Positions 6,825 to 8,154 of a DNA stretch of 8,154 bases are shown one piece after another. Origin of the DNA: Pseudaestuariivita sp. (GTDB lineage: Bacteria > Pseudomonadota > Alphaproteobacteria > Rhodobacterales > Rhodobacteraceae); NCBI GenBank assembly GCA_020629995.1, contig JAHDCH010000110.1, positions 1 through 8,154 of the forward strand. Direction: 5' to 3'. Position numbers and translations under genes: made by a program. Under the pieces are notes generated by a model, which saw nothing but the letters and a program-made list of their open reading frames with translations, did not search any database and had not been told where the DNA came from. The stretch's first letter is position 1, and every line of letters starts with the position of its first letter.

Positions 6825-6855
6825 GGGGCCTCGGATCAACCGGAGCCGAGGCCCC
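6825..6855 (-). promoter_or_regulatory. Perfect 10-bp inverted repeat covering the methyltransferase ribosome site
   Basis: GGGGCCTCGG (6825-6834) and CCGAGGCCCC (6846-6855) are exact reverse complements separated by 11 bases, with two more pairs possible inside after one mismatch. On the minus strand the 3' arm ends one base before the methyltransferase ATG and contains its GAGG ribosome site. No U-run follows on either strand, so it fits a classical intrinsic terminator poorly. It could lower translation of the methyltransferase, act as a Rho-dependent or 3'-end-protecting stem for the upstream EEP transcript, or be a protein-binding site. The structure is certain; the role is inferred. Confidence 0.6.
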
Positions 6856-6860
6856 GCAGG

Positions 6861-7904
6861 TTACATCGAATTCGGCAGCACATCGACCACGACCAGACCA
6901 TGATCGCTTTGCATGTGGTTGCCGACACCGTCCGACAGAATGTGATCGTTCAGGACTTCGAAATCAACAACCTGACCGATCATGTTCGGCGATTTGACCG
7001 AAAAGACATCGGACAGCAGGATATAGTCGAGCGTCGACCATTCGTTGTCCCAGACATGGGTGCCCGGGCGGGCCTTGCCGCCGGGGTTGGGCACGGCGTT
7101 CCAGGCATCGGTCAGGCGATAGCGCCACAGCTTTCCGGCGGTGCCCCTGGGCCAGTCCGCGGATTTCACCTCGCCAATCTCGTGAATGCGGCCCTGCATG
7201 GTTAGCGCGCCGAGGGCGACCGATTTGCTGTCGTCGTTCAGATCGCCCAGCACGATGATCGGGCGGGTTTCGGTCTGTTCCAGCTCGTCCACGATGCGGA
7301 AGTAAAGCGCCGCCGCCTCGGCCCCGCGTTGAAGCAGTGCCGCCACATGGCCGCGAGAGGTGCGGCGCATGGTGTCGATCACCCGGTCGCGCCAGGGCAC
7401 GTCATCGGGGTAGGGGCCAGTGTCCATCACGGGGCGCTTGGATTTGAGGTGGCTGACATAGACCGACACATCGCCAAATTCGGGCGTGGCGATCACCGCG
7501 CGCACGGGCACGCGGGAAAAGGCAAAGTCATCCTCGACCGGCAGAAAGGCAGCAAGGGCCGCGTCCACCGTCACCGGCTCGGCCGTGGTGATCGGATGGC
7601 GCGAGGCAACAGCGACCACCGGTTTGACAAAGATCTCGGGGTCCTCGTCCGACACGCCGGGCGTATCCACGGTGGCAAAATGGGGATAGCCGGCCGCGGC
7701 GCAGAGCGCCTCGAGCGCGGCGGGGCTGAACACCTCTTGGAAGCCCACGACATCGGCGTCCATCTCGGCCAGCTTGGCGGTGATCCAGTCCTGTTTCTGT
7801 TGCCATTGATCGGGGCGATAGGTGCTCTTGCCGTTGGCTTTCTTTTCGTACCAGTGAAAGGGCGGCTCGAGGAATTGATAAAGGTTAAAGGTCGCAACAC
7901 GCAT
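6861..7904 (-). CDS. Endonuclease/exonuclease/phosphatase (EEP) family protein
   Basis: The product is 347 residues and has the full set of EEP catalytic motifs in order: ATFNLYQF (4-11, Asn7), VVGFQEVF (52-59, metal-binding Glu57), VSHLKSKR (150-157, His152), VLGDLNDD (218-225, Asp221 and Asn223), TLDYILLSD (291-299, Asp293) and SDHGLVVVDV (333-342, catalytic Asp334-His335). The fold is shared by exonuclease III, DNase I and phosphoesterases, so the substrate (nucleic acid, phospholipid or another phosphate ester) cannot be fixed from sequence. There is no signal peptide, so it is probably cytoplasmic. The frame stays open upstream to 8108, but that part crosses the acnA 3' end and its terminator and lacks family sequence. 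The ATG at 7904 has a good ribosome site and places the first motif at the N-terminus, as usual. It probably shares a transcript with the methyltransferase gene. Confidence 0.92.
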   Translation of the reverse strand: MRVATFNLYQFLEPPFHWYEKKANGKSTYRPDQWQQKQDWITAKLAEMDADVVGFQEVFSPAALEALCAAAGYPHFATVDTPGVSDEDPEIFVKPVVAVASRHPITTAEPVTVDAALAAFLPVEDDFAFSRVPVRAVIATPEFGDVSVYVSHLKSKRPVMDTGPYPDDVPWRDRVIDTMRRTSRGHVAALLQRGAEAAALYFRIVDELEQTETRPIIVLGDLNDDSKSVALGALTMQGRIHEIGEVKSADWPRGTAGKLWRYRLTDAWNAVPNPGGKARPGTHVWDNEWSTLDYILLSDVFSVKSPNMIGQVVDFEVLNDHILSDGVGNHMQSDHGLVVVDVLPNSM

Positions 7905-7912
7905 AAATAGAA

Positions 7913-7918
7913 TCCTTT
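7913..7918 (-). promoter_or_regulatory. Ribosome-binding site fixing the EEP gene start
   Basis: On the minus strand AAAGGA lies eight bases before the ATG at 7904, followed by an A/T-rich spacer. This supports starting the EEP protein at MRVATFN rather than at the upstream in-frame ATG near 8108, which would read through the end of acnA. Confidence 0.75.
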
Positions 7919-7936
7919 GGTTAAAATACCGCCCAA

Positions 7937-7966
7937 AGGCTACGCGGCGCGGGCGCTGCGAGTCAA
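7937..7966 (-). promoter_or_regulatory. Weak candidate promoter for the EEP gene
   Basis: On the minus strand TTGACT (7961-7966) matches five of six bases of the sigma-70 -35 consensus. It is followed after 18 bases by TAGCCT (7937-7942), which matches only three of six of the -10 consensus. The spacing and location just after the acnA terminator hairpin, with about 25 bases left to the ATG at 7904, are plausible. The -10 is poor, so this is a suggestion only. Confidence 0.25.
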
Positions 7967-7990
7967 ACGCCCGGCACAGGGGCCGGGCGT
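7967..7990 (-). terminator. Probable intrinsic terminator of acnA
   Basis: The arms ACGCCCGGC (7967-7975) and GCCGGGCGT (7982-7990) form a perfect 9-bp stem with a 6-base loop. On the minus strand the stem is followed by TTGACT, so the U-run is short: two Ts after the final stem T. It lies 47 bases downstream of the acnA stop and upstream of the next minus-strand gene, the expected place for the acnA terminator. Confidence 0.65.
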
Positions 7991-8006
7991 CTGGAAAGCT
8001 GTGATA

Positions 8007-8026
8007 CCGGGGCGCAGCGGCCCCGG
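8007..8026 (-). terminator. Second hairpin just after acnA
   Basis: CCGGGGC (8007-8013) and GCCCCGG (8020-8026) form a perfect 7-bp stem with a 6-base loop, starting 11 bases after the acnA stop. The minus-strand sequence after it is TATCACAG, not a U-run. Alone it is a poor terminator, but together with the stem at 7967-7990 it makes a tandem 3' structure that could aid termination or protect the acnA mRNA 3' end. Confidence 0.4.
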
Positions 8027-8037
8027 AGAGGCGCGGA

Positions 8038-8154
8038 TCAGGCCGCGCGGGCGAGGTTGCGCAGCACGTAGTGCAGCACGCCGCCGTTTTCGATGTATTC
8101 GATTTCAACCGCGGTATCGATCCGGCATTTCAGCGTGATCTCGTGCACGGTGCC
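8038..8154 (-). CDS. acnA: Aconitate hydratase A (aconitase), C-terminal end only
   Basis: Only the last 38 codons and the TGA are in the window; the gene runs off the right edge. The visible peptide contains EITLKCRIDTAVEIEYI and then NGGVLHYVLRNLARAA at the very end. This is the characteristic C-terminus of the AcnA/IRP-type aconitases (domain 4 end). Aconitase is the [4Fe-4S] enzyme that interconverts citrate and isocitrate in the TCA cycle. The iron-sulfur cysteines and most of the active site are outside the window. The match is short but highly distinctive. The gene is followed by two hairpins before the EEP gene. Confidence 0.92.
   Translation of the reverse strand, partial: GTVHEITLKCRIDTAVEIEYIENGGVLHYVLRNLARAA

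Noticed and set aside
6095..6997. Plus-strand frame of about 300 codons crossing the ccmG end and the methyltransferase gene
   Set aside because: It is antisense to the methyltransferase, has a low-complexity His/Gln/Arg/Gly-rich composition and no domain, so it is a shadow frame.
7905..8108. N-terminal extension of the EEP reading frame up to an ATG near 8108
   Set aside because: It would overlap the acnA coding end and cross two hairpins. The added residues (Cys/Thr/Pro/Arg-rich) look unlike a real N-terminus, and the ATG at 7904 has a good ribosome site directly before the first catalytic motif.
1..8154. CRISPR array, transposon ends, tRNA or rRNA genes, toxin-antitoxin pairs, retron or phage-defence genes
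   Set aside because: I looked for repeated spacered units, inverted terminal repeats with transposase motifs, tRNA-like sequence, and defence-type domains. None was visible.

Overview
The window looks like chromosomal DNA from a Rhodobacteraceae (Roseobacter or Rhodobacter-type) alphaproteobacterium. I infer this from the high GC content, the strong GC preference at third codon positions, and the gene order yajC-secD-secF-(Mth938-like)-ccmABCDG. That order matches the helABCDX (ccmABCDG) arrangement known from Rhodobacter. No RNA genes, insertion sequences, phage genes, CRISPR arrays or integration sites are visible.

Positions 92-6168 hold nine tightly packed plus-strand genes, probably one long transcription unit or two coupled ones. 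The first block, yajC, secD and secF, encodes the membrane complex that assists SecYEG in proton-motive-force-driven protein export. A 117-codon Mth938-like (DUF498) gene follows, then ccmA, ccmB, ccmC, ccmD and ccmG of the System I cytochrome c maturation pathway. Several start and stop codons overlap as ATGA (ccmA/ccmB, ccmC/ccmD, ccmD/ccmG), which suggests translational coupling. The theme is envelope biogenesis: export of preproteins, then heme handling (CcmABCD) and thiol reduction (CcmG) for periplasmic c-type cytochromes. The genes for CcmE, CcmF and CcmH are not in the window and must lie elsewhere.

Positions 6169-6394 are intergenic on the plus strand. They hold a possible 37-codon minus-strand small membrane-protein ORF whose stop overlaps the ccmG stop, a short CA dinucleotide run, and a GC-rich hairpin.

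Positions 6395-8154 are all minus-strand. In the order of their transcription (right to left) they are: the last 38 codons of the aconitase gene acnA; two tandem hairpins, the second a probable terminator; an endonuclease/exonuclease/phosphatase (EEP) family gene; and a small ICMT/PEMT-like membrane methyltransferase gene. A perfect 10-bp stem sits between the last two and covers the methyltransferase ribosome-binding site.

Overall this is mostly conserved housekeeping DNA. I found no convincing undescribed system. The points most worth checking are the hidden small ORF, the stem over the methyltransferase start, and the Mth938-like gene fixed between the Sec and Ccm blocks.
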